Source of the DNA: Sphagnum compactum
Taxonomy: Eukaryota > Bryophyta > Sphagnopsida > Sphagnales
Reading direction: 5' to 3'
Length of the DNA: 64,000 bases
NCBI GenBank assembly: GCA_965153455.1
Contig: OZ234504.1
Location: forward strand, 4,216,001-4,280,000
Shown in pieces: positions 23,581 through 35,930 of the stretch. The notes under the pieces are model-generated. The model had not been told where the DNA came from, made no database searches, and saw only the letters and a program-made list of their open reading frames with translations. Both the position numbers and the translations under genes were made by a program. Within the stretch, counting starts at the first letter, position 1. Each line of letters begins with the position of its first letter.

Positions 23581-25127
23581 GGAAGAACCTTTTTTTTTTG
23601 TGTGTGCACACCATTCCTCCTTGAAGCTCCCCCTCCCCCCTTCTCCACCACAATGATGATGAGGAAAATATAGAGGGCTTCATCCTTGTCAAAGAGACAA
23701 AATGCACAAATTATGGGCACAAATGGGGATTGTTATATAGTGGGTTGTAAGTGAGGTAAATCTCACATAAAAGCAAAAGAAAATTTCATTTATTTTGAAT
23801 ATTCTTTACTTGGGCAATCTAATTGTCAAAAAAGCATGGAATTTTAATTATAAATTATTACATGTAAATATTTTGTATTCAAAGAAATATTGATGCCTAA
23901 TGGTCTAGTTTTGGAGTCAAACTATTGTTAAAAGACATGCGAAAATAGAATGGTTAATAGTAAATTTATTTTTTTGATTAAAAAAATTTAGATCCTATTG
24001 CAATTTTGAAACCCTAATAAGCCAAATTTTGCAAACCCTAATAAGCCAAATTTGCGAGTTCCTTTCACATTTGCTATTGGCCATAGAATTTTCTAGGAGA
24101 TTTTAGAAAATTACAGTATTTCATCAACTAAAACATTATTGGGTATTTTCAACTGAAAAAAAATTTATTACTTGCAAATTTATAGATGAAGGTATAAACA
24201 AAAAAGATGCAATTCTCATCCTTCATCAAATGGGTAAGCCTCACATATTTCTGCTAATAGAAATAATCAAGCTCAACGAATGGATGACAATCCAAAATCG
24301 TTTCAAACAATATGGATGAGGATTGTTAGAAAAAGATATATCATCTTCTTATACCCCCTAACATTAACCTTTTTCTCAAGATGAATATCAATTATTCCAA
24401 CAAAAAAAATTTAGAGGTTTTTTTAAAAAAAATGGGGGATAATTTTGTTGAAATCCTCATCCATATGATGGATGATATAACCTTTGAAAAATGAATTGTA
24501 TGAATGAATAAATATGGGTATCAAGTTTCAATTCAACTCCTTTCATCAATCATTTTATTAAACAAAAAAGGATTTCAAAACATGTCATGAGAAGAGAGGA
24601 GATTCTAGTAGGTAGCCAAAAAAAAATTTATAATTTATAATTTTTTTTTACTTTCATTGAGTAATGCAAAAGAAACATAAAGCTCAAAATTTAAATAAAT
24701 AAATAATTAAGGAGTGCAAAAAGCAACACGAAACCCTTTAGCAAATAAGTAAAAATTAAGTAGTGCAACAAAGCAACATGAAACCAATAATTTTTTTATT
24801 TTTTTTAACAATTAATTTTTGTTTCAATTTTCCAAAAAATTGGGATTTTTCTTTTTTCTTCCTAGTGAAAATTCAACCACCTATTTTTTTCTTGTTTGGG
24901 GGGGGGAGGGGAATTCCCCAAAAAAACATTTATTACAATTTTGTTCATGGCGGTGGTGAAAAAATGAAAAAAAGTAAATAACTGGCTGTTCCTTTTTACT
25001 TCTTTCCCTCTGACCGTTAATAAGCCATTTCTCTAACTTGTGCTATTTCACACGCCACTCTTAGTACGCCACAACATTGGCTTCTTTGACAAGCGCTTTG
25101 ACGTTGTGGCTTCTTATGGAAGCAGCG
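23581..25127. other. AT-rich spacer before the 25-30 kb gene
   Basis: No coding signal. AAACCCTAATAAGCCAAATTT is tandemly duplicated at about 24,010-24,052 (the AAACCCTAA part resembles telomeric repeat or telo-box words but is too short to call). A G run lies at 24,899-24,906. Confidence 0.5.
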
Positions 25128-25330
25128 CTTTCCTCTTCCCCTCGCTTGCTTCTTCTTCTTCTTCTTCTTCTTCTTCTCTCCTCTCCCTCGCGCTCGCCCG
25201 CTCTCCGATCTTTTTGGTTTTGGGTGTGTTGCTTTTGTTGCTGTTGCACTCTCTTGGGATGTTATTCTCCATTCTAATCCATTTTCTTCTTCCAATTTCA
25301 AGTCTTTCTTGTTCTTGTTCTTGTTCTTGT

Positions 25331-25372
<42 letters not shown>
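25128..25372 (+). promoter_or_regulatory. CT-rich leader/promoter-proximal region of the 25-30 kb gene
   Basis: A strongly pyrimidine-rich plus strand carries (CTT)n at 25,147-25,176, TTCTTG repeats at 25,302-25,332 and (CT)n at 25,336-25,372. Such Y-patch-like tracts are usual in plant core promoters and 5' leaders, and the downstream plus-strand exons agree with this orientation. No TATA box is fixed. Confidence 0.5.
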
Positions 25373-25374
<2 letters not shown>

Positions 25375-25628
25375 TTTGTTTCCCATTGATTGCCATTCTT
25401 GAGGTTTTGTCTCTGATTTCTTTTTCTTTTTCCAGGTTGTTCTTGCTTTCCAATTTGCCAATTTTTTAGTATGGGGATTCTGGAGAATTTTGCAAGAATA
25501 GGGCACAGGTCAGGATTGTGAGCAGCAGTCAGGCAGGCAGCAATTTCAAGGACAAACTCAAGCTTGCTTGCGGCTGAAGAATCGAGTGTGAAATTTTCAT
25601 TCCCTTCTTTGGGTCATGTTTCTTGAAC

Positions 25629-26152
25629 ATGGGGTGTATGGGTCCTTCATCATCAACATCTTTCTTCTACGGACTCGGTGGATTTGATAGAAGAAAAAGC
25701 CAATTCCAAGGGAGCTGCTGTCTTTGTGGAAGAACTGCTTGTTTTGGAGAACAACCTCCTCCTGCTGCTGCTGCTGTTATTGTTGTAAGAAGGTGTGTAT
25801 GGTTTCTGGGTTGGGAGCTTCTTCTTCTTCTTTGGGAACATTTTTGTTGCAAATTTGGGTTCTTCTTGGCTTTTGTTGCTGCATTGTTTGGATCCCATTC
25901 TGCTGAACAACTTTTTAAGAGTAGGGTTTGCTTTGCTTCTTGTTTTTCATTTTGAATCTTACACAAAATCAATCTCTCGTTTCAAAAACGACTTCTGAAA
26001 CCAAAAAAAAAATGGAATGGAATTTTTTTGTTTGGATTGCATTTTTTCAGGCTGTGGTGATCAAGCAGCTTCCTGAGATATTTGGAGGAGGAGGAGGATC
26101 CATTTGTATTTTCAACCTTTTTGGTGAAAGCAGCAGGATGGCTCTATCTTAG
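25629..26152 (+). CDS. Possible short two-exon reading frame in the leader of the 25-30 kb gene
   Basis: An ATG at 25,629 opens a frame of 52 codons (MGCMGPSSSTSFFYGLGGFD onwards, with CCLCGRTACF at residues 30-39) up to a fair donor GTAAGA at 25,785. The acceptor TTTTTTCAG at 26,050 would join it in phase to 34 codons with a five-glycine run, ending at TAG 26,152. The product would be 85 residues of unknown function. It may be an upstream reading frame or 5' exon of the larger transcript, or not translated at all. Without splicing the frame continues to 25,955. I recognise no domain, though the MGC start would suit N-myristoylation and palmitoylation. Confidence 0.25.
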
Positions 26153-27687
26153 TGATGGTGGTGGAGTGAGGGAGTGTGATTTGTGAGAAAAATCCATTTC
26201 CTGCCTATACTTTAGGGTTTCTATGCGGTGGTAGTTGTGGTCTTCAGTCACCCATGCTTGGTACAGCAGCTGGGACCAATTATTCTTCTTCTATGGAGTT
26301 TGAGGAGATTTTCACATTTTCTTCCACACGTAAGCATCTCATTTACTCTCCCAAAATTCTAGTCCTTCCCCCAGCAGTCATCAGGCCAAGCCCAATGATG
26401 GCAAACAGTTAAGAGTGCAATATAAGTAGTACCTACTTTGACAAGATCAGATTCTTGAGATGTTCATGAGCTAGAACTGTTGGTACTCACATTTATAAGG
26501 AGCAGAAACAAAGAAGATTTTTTAGCTCCAGCTGCAAAAAATCTCATCTTTGACAGGATCTCAGAGCGTTTGGAAACTTTTTCAATATGATCATTTGAAG
26601 AAACACTCAATTGAATTGAGGAGCATTTTGTTAATCATAACAATCCATTTTCATATGTTATTGTCAAAATCTAACTGGATCAAAATCTTGTTTTTTTGCG
26701 TGATTTACAGAGCCAATTTTTTTATTGGGTGAATATGTGTACTCTACCCTCTCACAAGGGGTAAGTGTCTGTTATCCTTTTTCATATTCTTGAAAATTGT
26801 ATGTCTTTGTCCTGGAGTGCTTTATTTTGTATGATATTAGTGATTTTTTTGCACATCTAGTTGTTGGTTTTTTTTTTCCAGGTTCCATGTTTTTTTCCTT
26901 TTAAAAGGGAGACTTTTTAATTTTGTGTCGGGGTTTCACCTAAAAACTACAGATTGAGAATTTCTATGAGGCAGTGTATAAAATTACACGACAGTGGACA
27001 GTTGATTTTATTGTACAAAAGTGAGTCATCCCAGCACCCATTTCCAAGATCCCTGGTACACTTCAATTTTGATTTTACATGAATGCAGCGATATGAATTC
27101 CTTTCTCTTAGTAAAAATCTCAGTCTTATTAGTATCAGGAGATTTAATCAATATACTATTTTAGGTAGCCTATTTTATTACTTTTTTCTGGGTCCTTAAC
27201 CCAGATATTTTTCATGCATTTTCTACATATGTCCTATTTCATTGTAAGAGGAATTAGCTGTCCTGAATCATATGATCTTTGTTGGGTGGGTGCTTTTATT
27301 CTGTTTTTTGTGAATTGATACTGACTGATGTATCAATTGGTGGTGGGTATGTGATTTGAATTGATGGTTTTTTGATTGGGCGAACAGAGTTCTCAGTGTA
27401 ATGGTAAGAAATTATAATACTTCCCCTCTTCTGCTAGTCTGATCATTGATTACCGTTTTCACTCATCCATTGGTATTTAACTTGCATTACCATGATTGCA
27501 GCTCTTTTGTATGCTTTTTGCAAATGGGTTTTTGTTTGCTGTTTCACAATACAATGATGCCTTGGAAAAGTTGAAGTATCGATGAGGCGGGCATTGACCT
27601 CTGCTTCCAATTGGGGAGAATGTTGCAACCCTAACCTTGGGCTCACAACGCACTGTTCTAACATGGATCAGGATGGGTTTTGTGCAG

Positions 27688-30323
27688 GCATTGGTGAACC
27701 CATGCTTGAGTCATCACCAACAGGCACTTCTTAAGGTACCTTGACTATGATATATTATGCTTCTTATTGTAACAGAAAATTGGTACTCTAAGCACATATA
27801 GGTAGTTTCTGTGTATTGGTGTCAAATGTTCCATGCACATTTATGATCTGTGTAATGTGTATTGTGCAGCCCCTCTTTCAGAGAGCTCTCGATCAGTTAA
27901 TTTGGCAACGAGCCCTTGAACCTCGAGTTATTAGGTCAGGTTTTTATTTATTTTCGGTTTTTGATTGGAATTTGTTTTATTCCATCATTATGTTTCTTTT
28001 TTGCTTTGGTCAACACAACAACCATGTCTAACAGTTTCCTCTTCTTGATTGATATACAGGGGCCTTGTGGCACTGGCATGTCCTGATCAGGACACGGGTT
28101 TCTTATTTGGTTATCTGGTATGGAAAATGAATTTTGAGCTTCTGTAATTAGCCTTTGTAAACCTTTGAGTTGTAAGGGAACATAACACATCTGGGAGCAA
28201 ATAGGTATTGCCTAATTGGGTACTTGTCTCTGCATGTGGCCCTTACAATCCAGATGAATGGGTGTACCTAGCACCTTGACATGTATGTAAGGCCCCACTC
28301 AGGACTTACAAACTCAGGGGTGGGGCCAATAGACTTGCCAAGGCCTCAGCACTTCTGCTCATGAGAGTCACCACACCACTTAATAGTGGATCAACCCCAG
28401 TTGTAGTGTGTAGCTCTTCAACCAATGGAAGAGTAGATTTAACAACAGGGAGATTTTTTGGTTGGCAGATGGAGATTTTGGTGGGCCTTCTTTGTGCAAG
28501 CAGCCAATCTCATGAAGCTCTGGATCTAAAATCTCGTCAGGTGGATGTGGAAATACCCACAGATCCAATGCAAGTAAGTCCCATCACTAAATGTCAGAAA
28601 ATCAATCTCCCATTCTTGAGAAATGAATAGTTTTGCTTCCATTTATCCATCAGTCCATCCATTGTTGTATCCATTCTCTGTCCCTCTCTTTGCCACTATT
28701 CTTCCTTGCTGGGCTTAGCTCTAAAATCTCCTTCTTTTCCAGTGCCAGGTGACACAAGAGAAGATGAGGGTTGCGCGATTGCTTTGTCAACAATTCTGCA
28801 TTGAACAAGTTTATGTTGCGGCAATGCCACCACCGGTAATGACTACTTGATGCGATTCTGCTTTCACATGCGACTTTGGTTTGCCCCACAGCTTTGCTTG
28901 AAACAGTTTGCATTTCAGTGCAAGTCCTCCACATGTCTGTGATAATGTTGTCAAGGATGTTTGTGCCTTTTGGTTTGTTGTGCTTAGGTTAGAGACACTT
29001 GAGTTTGTGCCTTCTGTCTGTCAGCACTGTCTGTCATAACATAGCTCAGAATTTTGTGTTCTGGAAATCCTGCACAATTTACTAAGGTTGGGCTTCGTGG
29101 GTGGTGGGTAAATCTGAATATAGGTTCGCAAAGTGGTACTTGAAGCGCTGATGGGTGGTGCAGAGGTGCCTTCGAATATACAAGGCTCCTCACAATTTAC
29201 CCCTGTTTGTTGCATTACTCTTGAACCACTTCTGTGCCCTGTATGGATTTCTAACCTCACTGACCAACTTGCTTGAGTAGTATTATTCTACTTTTCTTGT
29301 GGGAAAATTGTATGTGTGTAGATAATGTGATTAGATGAGTGCTACCCAACATCACAATGAATTAATTCTTCACACATTGCTTCTGAAAAATGTGATACAA
29401 ACTCATGGATGCAGATTTTTTTGTATAATTGTTCTGCTGGAAGTTTTGAGCAGGATTTTCTGTAGTTTTATCTACACTGACCATCTACACATGGCCAATG
29501 AAGTCCATAGGGAGTAATGGTGGCTAGTTGCTACCATTCATGATGAAGCCAATAGTCTGATACTTTTGTGAGTGACACTCACAAGATTATCACCAAACAC
29601 CTTCTTGTTGTGTTCATTTTTGTTTTGCTGGAATTAGCACAATGGGCTTTACCTCTAAAGTGTTATTGTGGAGTTTTTTCTGCAATCTCATAGGTATGAT
29701 TGAACTGCTCTATACTGGCTTCAGCTATTTTTGGTCCTTGGGTTGGATTGATGGTCCTCACAACTGTACATTGATAATGAAACTCAAGTCACTTAGTATC
29801 TTGTCTTGTGGTTGTAGAATGGTACCCTCACACCGGATGTTGTGGCTGTAATACAACGGAGCTCCACAATCAGCAAGCAACACGCAGTAAGTGTTTCTTT
29901 TCTTTCCTGAACAGGTACTTAGCACAAATTATGTAAATCTTCATGTTTGTTTTGCTGTTCTAGTAGTTGGGTCAGGCTCAAGTCTTCAGAGTTTTTGGGG
30001 CGTGTGTTTTTCTATACTTAAGCATCTTGAAATAGCAATAGTCTTACCTTGACAAGACCTCTATTGTTCACAAGCATCTGCAGAATTGATGATACACACA
30101 TTGGATGGAATTACATCTGCAGAATTAATGATAGTGTTCACATGGTGGCAATTACCTCTGCAGAATCTATGATGTAACACACATGGGTACAATTTTATTT
30201 TTTTGGTTGCAGTTTCTGTATCAAGGACATGCATTATATGAATGGCTGGGATCATCACAAGTTCCTAAAAGCCCAGAGACACGGTCTGTTGTGTTACCGA
30301 CTGACATTTATCGATTATCTTAG
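27688..30323 (+). CDS. Unrecognised multi-exon gene, C-terminal 182 residues
   Basis: Seven plus-strand exons with GT-AG borders join without breaking phase: 27,688-27,735, 27,870-27,934, 28,060-28,117, 28,469-28,573, 28,743-28,835, 29,818-29,886 and 30,213-30,323 (TAG stop). Every exon is open in only the frame that the previous one dictates, which is strong evidence for a real gene. The peptide includes PLFQRALDQLIWQRALEPR (exon 2), GLVALACPDQDTGFLFGYL (exon 3), VTQEKMRVARLLCQQFCIEQ (exon 5), TLTPDVVAVIQRSS (exon 6) and FLYQGHALYEWLGSS (exon 7). It looks like a compact soluble alpha/beta protein without membrane segments. The 5' end is not resolved: an ATG frame at 27,582 does not match the phase of 27,688 unless further spliced, and exons may lie back to 25.6 kb. 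I do not recognise the family. It converges on the LEA-2 gene. Confidence 0.6.
30073..30185. repeat. Three-copy minisatellite in the last intron
   Basis: The word TCTGCAGAATTGATGAT and its variants (AATTAATGAT, AATCTATGAT) occur three times at spacings of about 42-46 bp, separated by CACACATTGG- or TTCACATGG-type sequence. It lies in the final intron of the unrecognised gene, just upstream of the exon 7 acceptor. Confidence 0.75.
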
Positions 30324-32565
30324 AGCATGCCCAGCGGCAGCAGCAAAATGGCCTTTCCAGTATATTTTGGATGAAATATTACAGTCAAATGGTGTAAAAC
30401 TGCTTTGGGCTGGCAACATATGCGCATGTTAGCAGTGCCCTGCAATAACGCCAGTAAAGGAAATGACTATTCTCGATCAGCCAACCATAAATGATTGGTC
30501 TGGGTGGTAAGATTCAAATGGTCTATCACTTCATTCAGTTCACTTTTTCAGGTTTATTAGTGGGGATGTGGGAGGAATTAACACTGCACCTTGCACCTTG
30601 GATGTGCGAAATACTGATAGAAGCTCAAATGGGTAGCTGGTGCAAGTGCTCTCCAGGCTCCGTTTTTTGGTCATGCTTTCCCTTTCTTTTATTTGCAGTT
30701 TCACCCCACCCAATGAGAATTATTATCATGAAATAGATGATGATTCATTAGCACCTCAATGAGGTAGGCACTTGGCTTTAGATGTGTTGTTTGTCAAAGG
30801 AAAAAAGCTCCCCATAGCTTATGCACATAGTGTGATAGTGATAGGAAGCATGCGTTCTTTCTTAATTGGCCACAAACTGGATGTCCAATGGGAGAGAGGA
30901 AAAGAAAAACCAAATACCGCATCTTAAACGACAAGAAGAGGAAAACTCCTCATTACTGTTCACTAATTCTTACTTATAAAAAGTTGCGAAACTGTTGCAA
31001 TTATCAATCAGTCTGAATAATTGTACATTGCTAAATGGATGGTTTCCTTTTTCCTGGATTGCAGACCATCTTTATATATACTTACTCAAAAAAGTGTGTT
31101 TCTTAGCTAATTGATCATAGTTTTTTACTGGTACATTTAGAGGGTTCTTTATTATTAAATGTTTTGAGAATACTTTTTGAGAGATGTGAGAAAAAATTCT
31201 GTTTCTCTTAACAATCTTTTTTTTTTTGTTTTTTTCTCTTCCAAATTTCATTGCTCTCGACAAGCCTGCTTGTGCATAGCATCGTTGTGTACAGTGTTTT
31301 TTTAAAAGCTAGTTTTTGCATGTGACAACCAAAAATACAAAACCAAAAAAATAAAGGAAAATGGCAAACCTGGAATATTCATTCAGAGATACTTAGTTTT
31401 TTAAACAATTTTTTTTTGGCCAAAAATGGAAGGGAAAAAAATCAGAATAATTCATTTCATCATTACACTAACCCTATGATACTCTTAACACTAGTCACCC
31501 AATTTCAGTACCACTCTGGTTGAAGTGGGGATTTACTTTTGAGAGTTCCTGTGAGAAAATCTAAAAACAAAAACAGAAATAGTAATTCCCATATGAGATG
31601 AAAACTTCCGCATATGAGCAGCAAACATGGAAGAAACAAGAACAAACTCCACACTCACAACAAAGTGAGCAGCACCAAAAACTTATGATCACATTTGTAC
31701 AAAGAATTTATAGGGATTTTTATCACAAACAGAATCCAAAACCTCAGAAGTCTAACACTAAACCATTTGAGTACAAAAGAGGCAAGTTGTGGCAAAAAAG
31801 GTTCTTACAGCACAGGGAGACATTTCCAACGCTGCCATAGAAAATAAGAAGAGTTTGCAAAAAAGCAAGTCCCAAGTGAACATCACTTTTTTCCACCTCA
31901 AATCCATCTTCCAATCTAATATTTTTTGTTACTGAATGAAAAGGAAGCTGCTGAATAAATTAAATTACCATATATCTACACTTCACCATTTATTGCAAAA
32001 TTCAAATAGACTTGCACATATTGCAATACTACACAGGCTACTACTACACAAATAGATGTTCTGAGTACTCTGCCTTTCTCTGGAATATAATAAAATGGGT
32101 ATCCAGTACACTGGATTGTTTGTTTGTGATGCAGTCAAAACATCCCAGCTGGTAAAAATAGCTAATACCAACCTTGTTTGAATAGGTAGAGTAGAAAATT
32201 GCACCTCTTGCTTTTCTGCAGCCTTCATCACCAGAATAAAATCCTGACCGCTTGTTTCTGTGGCCTTCACCACCAGCATAAATCCTGATGGCGGTCACCC
32301 ACACCCACCAATTTTACCTTTGCAAAGAGTTCATTTCAAGCTCATGTCCCAGTCAAGTACTGATTGACTGCAGATTTCAGGTCAATTGAGATTGAGAACT
32401 CTGTTTTAGGAAGCAAATCTTGTGGGGGCTCCAAAAGAGACTGAAGGGCCCTGTAACAACTAGATTAGAGATTTGATAGTGATCCAACTAGGGTTTGACA
32501 AATCCTGGATTACAGCTTGACGACTCTGGCCACAACTTGGTTTCAAGGCCAAGGCAACAGCCACT
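30324..32565. other. Convergent 3' region between two genes
   Basis: It lies between the stop of the plus-strand unrecognised gene and the stop of the minus-strand LEA-2 gene, so it should contain both 3' untranslated regions. I see no further coding exon. A short duplication lies at 32,218-32,295 (GCCTTCATCACCAGAATAAA and GCCTTCACCACCAGCATAAA). T- and A-rich runs at 31,215-31,440 mark the likely boundary between the two transcripts. Confidence 0.5.
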
Positions 32566-35082
32566 TTATGAGGTGTAGGTACAGGCCAATTGTTGCACCC
32601 TCCAATGAGCAGTTCCATTCGCGTTGAAATTGAAGTTGCAAGAGAAACTGTTACTGAAATCTGATTTGATCATCTTTCCAACAACATATGCCCGTGATTG
32701 CAGAGTTCCAATTACTTGCAATGGAACCCCAGTGGTCAAGGCGTAACTTGCGGTGAAACTTGGGCCAGCACCATGTAGATACTCTGTGGTTGCTGAAAGC
32801 TTCACCTGGTACTTCGTTGGAACTTGTTTCTTCAGGAAATCCAAATCAATCTGCATGCAATTCAAACCAACAGAGAACACATCAACATGATTCTATCTTC
32901 ATGATTGGACTTACATAGTCCTCTGTATTTGATTCTGTTGAATACAAGCTCCATGTGAGATTAGCACAGGCCATCCAAATTGGTTTTCCCCAGCCCCAAG
33001 GTTCTTAAATGCAGAGAGTTCATTCAAGATCCATATCATCTCAGTTCAATCACAACCACAAGATGAGCAAAAAAGAACAATTAGATGCCTAAAAAGCAGT
33101 GTGATAACATCGACCTGGATCAACTAGACCTAGAGAAACACCAATTGCACATTGAACAGCCTTGATAGCCCCTAATTAACATTGTGAGAAAAATACATAT
33201 CTTGGCATCATCATTGAAGTAGAACTAATTTTCTCATATAAAGTTACAGTGCTCTGACATCTTCAACAAATGAAGCGGTCTGATTGTCCAGTTTGAAAGC
33301 ATATGATACCATACCTGGCCCATTCCTAAGTTGAGGTCAAGGTACATAAGGTTGACAATCGAAGGCTCAATATGGTACCCAAAGGTACCAGAAGGATTAT
33401 ACAACTGTAGGTCAACAGTAGCATTGAGTGAAACTGCCTTGGTAGGAACTCCCCCATTGTCTAACGCTTCCTGCAAATTAAAATACTGAAAAGCAATACC
33501 CTGCACAAGTTGAAAATCCAGATCAGCAAAATCAGTAACCAAAAAAAAAAAATTCCACTACTTCAACCATGAGACAGTTACCAAGCATTCGGTATGGCAT
33601 CATCAATGCGGCATGTTAAGAAAGGTGGGGTCTTTCTGGGTGTTGAGAAAGGAACAAAGAAGAAGTCTTTACACACACAAGTGTGCAAAATACAAACTTT
33701 CCATTCAGCAGTAGTATCATGTTGGAGGCTTCATGATGGACATAGTATAGTGATTATTTTGTGCAAAGATAGGGGAAAAAACTCATTTGCACCAAAGCAA
33801 AGCCAACAAGATGTGAGTGGACCATCACCAACAGATGCCACAACGTATAGTATGTGAGTAGCAAGTTTTCATTTCATTGTGAAGAGGACAACAGATCCAA
33901 GCCACACTACTGTTGGAAGACTACATTACAACTGATTTGCCATAACCGAAGGACTGTCAAAACATAAACAAAAAACATAGAAGAGCTACTACTGTGTATT
34001 CTTCATAGTTATTGAGAGAAATTCCAATAACAGCAGAAGAAAGATTGATCCAACACAATTGTTCCATATTCGATAGCCACTGAAGAAGGAAACACAAGAT
34101 GGAGAAAGAGAGAAACATGCAAGGGGAAGTCATGAACAAAAGCAGCTTAGAAAACACACAGCAACTTTCCAGATGGGAGGAAGAACACAAAGGGAAGTAA
34201 GAAAACCGATGTAGAAATGAAGGCTCGTAGAATTGTAGAGAAACGAGAGAGAGAGAGAGGAGGGGGGGGGGGGGGGCAGACACCTGCTTACAGTGCTCTT
34301 GGTGAACAGGAAAGAAAGAGAAGGAAGAAATGAAGGAAAAAACACAAGGTGAGCAAGATAGAGACATCAGATCGGAAGTCCTGAACTACAGCAGCTTCAA
34401 AACACACCAACTCTTGCATTGGGAGGGAGAACATAATGCGAAGAAAGAAAACCGATGCAGAAATGAGAGGCTCAAAGAATGCATGAGAGAGAAATAGCCG
34501 TGAGAGAGCGAGAGAGACAGAGACAGACATACAGATGGAGAGGAAAGAAAGAGCGTGGAATATCACCTGCACGGTGACTTTTGGTTTGTGCGGCATGGTC
34601 ACGAGCCAGAACACGAGAGCGCCGATGAAGAACACGATGATGGTGAAGGCGATGGCGATCAAGAAAATGCAGCAGCGAGAGAGGCTCTTCTTCTTCTCGG
34701 TCTCAGTCCCTTCCTCTTCCAAGATAGTTCCAGGAGCCCAGGCCCTGTTGTACCCCTTCTTCTGGGCGGCTCCACCTCCAGTACCGGCGTGAGGAAGCAC
34801 TCTTCGTGAGCCTGGCTTGGGGGCCGTGGCCATGTTGAAAGATGTGGAGCCAGAGCTGCCGTTCTTGAAGTGCTTGTGCAATGGCGATGCCATAGGACTC
34901 TCCCGAGGCGTGGCTCGAGAGAAGCTCTGCGAGAACGAGTCCACATCGTGCGTTGTGGATTCACGGGACGGTGATTGCACAAAGTACACTGGATGTCCGT
35001 GTCTTGTGGGAGACAACGGTGGCGATGGCACCAAGCTCGATTCCGAATCGAACGAGGCCCTCATTTTCCCATACCGCGACAT
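32566..35082 (-). CDS. LEA-2 / NDR1-HIN1-like single-pass membrane protein, three exons
   Basis: Exons on the minus strand are 35,082-34,567, 33,500-33,315 and 32,850-32,566 (stop TAA), all GT-AG and phase 0, giving 328 residues. The N-terminal cytosolic part carries PPLSPTRHGHPVYFVQSPSR (residues 21-40) and Ser/Pro-rich blocks; the PVYFVQSP motif marks a land-plant subgroup of LEA-2 proteins. A basic stretch (EKKKSLSR, 129-136) precedes one transmembrane helix at about 138-161. The LEA-2 beta-sandwich domain follows: KPKVTV, VPTKAVSLNATVDLQLYNPS, YLDLNLG and RAYVVGK, ending in ACTYTS. Length and exon order suit the family. Members are anchored in plasma membrane or other membranes and are linked to stress, defence or wall-membrane contact; the specific role is unknown. 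The gene appears intact. The first ATG is used because the conserved N-terminus starts there. Confidence 0.92.
34100..34525. repeat. Imperfect duplication of about 160 bp inside LEA-2 intron 1, with GA tracts
   Basis: Sequence around 34,120-34,260 (GGAAGTCATGAACAAAAGCAG, AAACACACAGCAACTTTCCAG, GAAAACCGATGTAGAAATGA) recurs in order at 34,371-34,500 (GGAAGTCCTGAACTACAGCA, AAACACACCAACTCTTGCAT, GAAAACCGATGCAGAAATGA). Each copy ends in a GAGAGA tract. A G run (34,262-34,276) separates them. The duplicate adjoins the exon 1 donor, so part of exon-proximal intron DNA was copied. Confidence 0.75.
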
Positions 35083-35930
35083 CCTGCTGCTGAGAACTTA
35101 CACAAAAAAGAAAGAAAGGACAAGAAAACCTCCAAGCACAATGTCGTCGTTACACTCTACAGGATGCTGTTTCTGCTGATAACTGTGGCAAGCTACAAGA
35201 GCCGTTGAGATCGTAAGTTCCAGAGATCTTCCTTCTCTTGATGTCTCGCCTCGCGACTGGAAGCGAACTCTCAGATGGCTGCCTGTTGTTCTGAAGAATA
35301 ATGTGGCAACAAGCAGCTCAGATTCGCAGCTCTGACTCGGTTTGAACAAAGCCTTTTTCCGCTCTTCTTCAACTGTGTATGCCGGTGCTGTCAGGTTCAC
35401 ACCAGAGAAGCCGATCTTACAAAAATCTCAGTAGAGAAGAGAGGAAAGAACCTAGGCAGACACCGGCATTGGAACTCCATCTGCTGCAGGTTCGAGAATA
35501 AATTAAGCTTCGCACTCCAGCACACAATGTACAGATAAAACAAGAGCTTCAGACTGGGATGATGACCTCGAGTACGAAGCTCCTACGCGACCGCCTGTTC
35601 AGTAGTGCGCTCTGTAAGTTTCTTCCGGGAAGAAAGAGGCAAGAAAACTCTCTCCAGCTTGCTCCTGAACCGATTCGAGTTTCCGCTGAACACGGAGAAC
35701 CAAAAACTCCGCTCTCAAGGCTCAAAAACAAAAGAAAACTTCCTCAAATTCCAACAACTAACCTCAACACAAAGCTCCAGCAGCCTCCATTATTGCTGCT
35801 GCCTGCCTTCCCGGTCTCGGCCTCCGTCTTGAGTACACCAAACGTAGCCCGGCCCGACTATGCGCGCATCCCCACTGCCCAGCACACACACACACCCCCC
35901 CCCCCCCCGGGACTCTATAGACGATGGAGC
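35083..35930 (-). promoter_or_regulatory. Leader and promoter region of the LEA-2 gene
   Basis: This region upstream of the minus-strand LEA-2 start is clearly CpG-richer than the rest of the window. A CTATAGAG word on the minus strand at about 35,913-35,920 could act as a TATA element, with a leader of several hundred bases. CT-rich stretches and possible leader splice sites are present but cannot be settled. A 13-C run lies at 35,896-35,908. Open frames here on both strands have no recognisable domain and are judged incidental. Confidence 0.35.

Noticed and set aside
24010-24052. Interstitial telomere repeat (AAACCCTAA words)
   Set aside because: Only two copies within a 21-bp duplicated phrase, with no tandem AAACCCT run.
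28743-28835. Calling the unrecognised gene an actin-related protein
   Set aside because: Only one short segment recalls the actin fold. No ATP-binding phosphate loops are visible in the other exons, so the resemblance is not enough.
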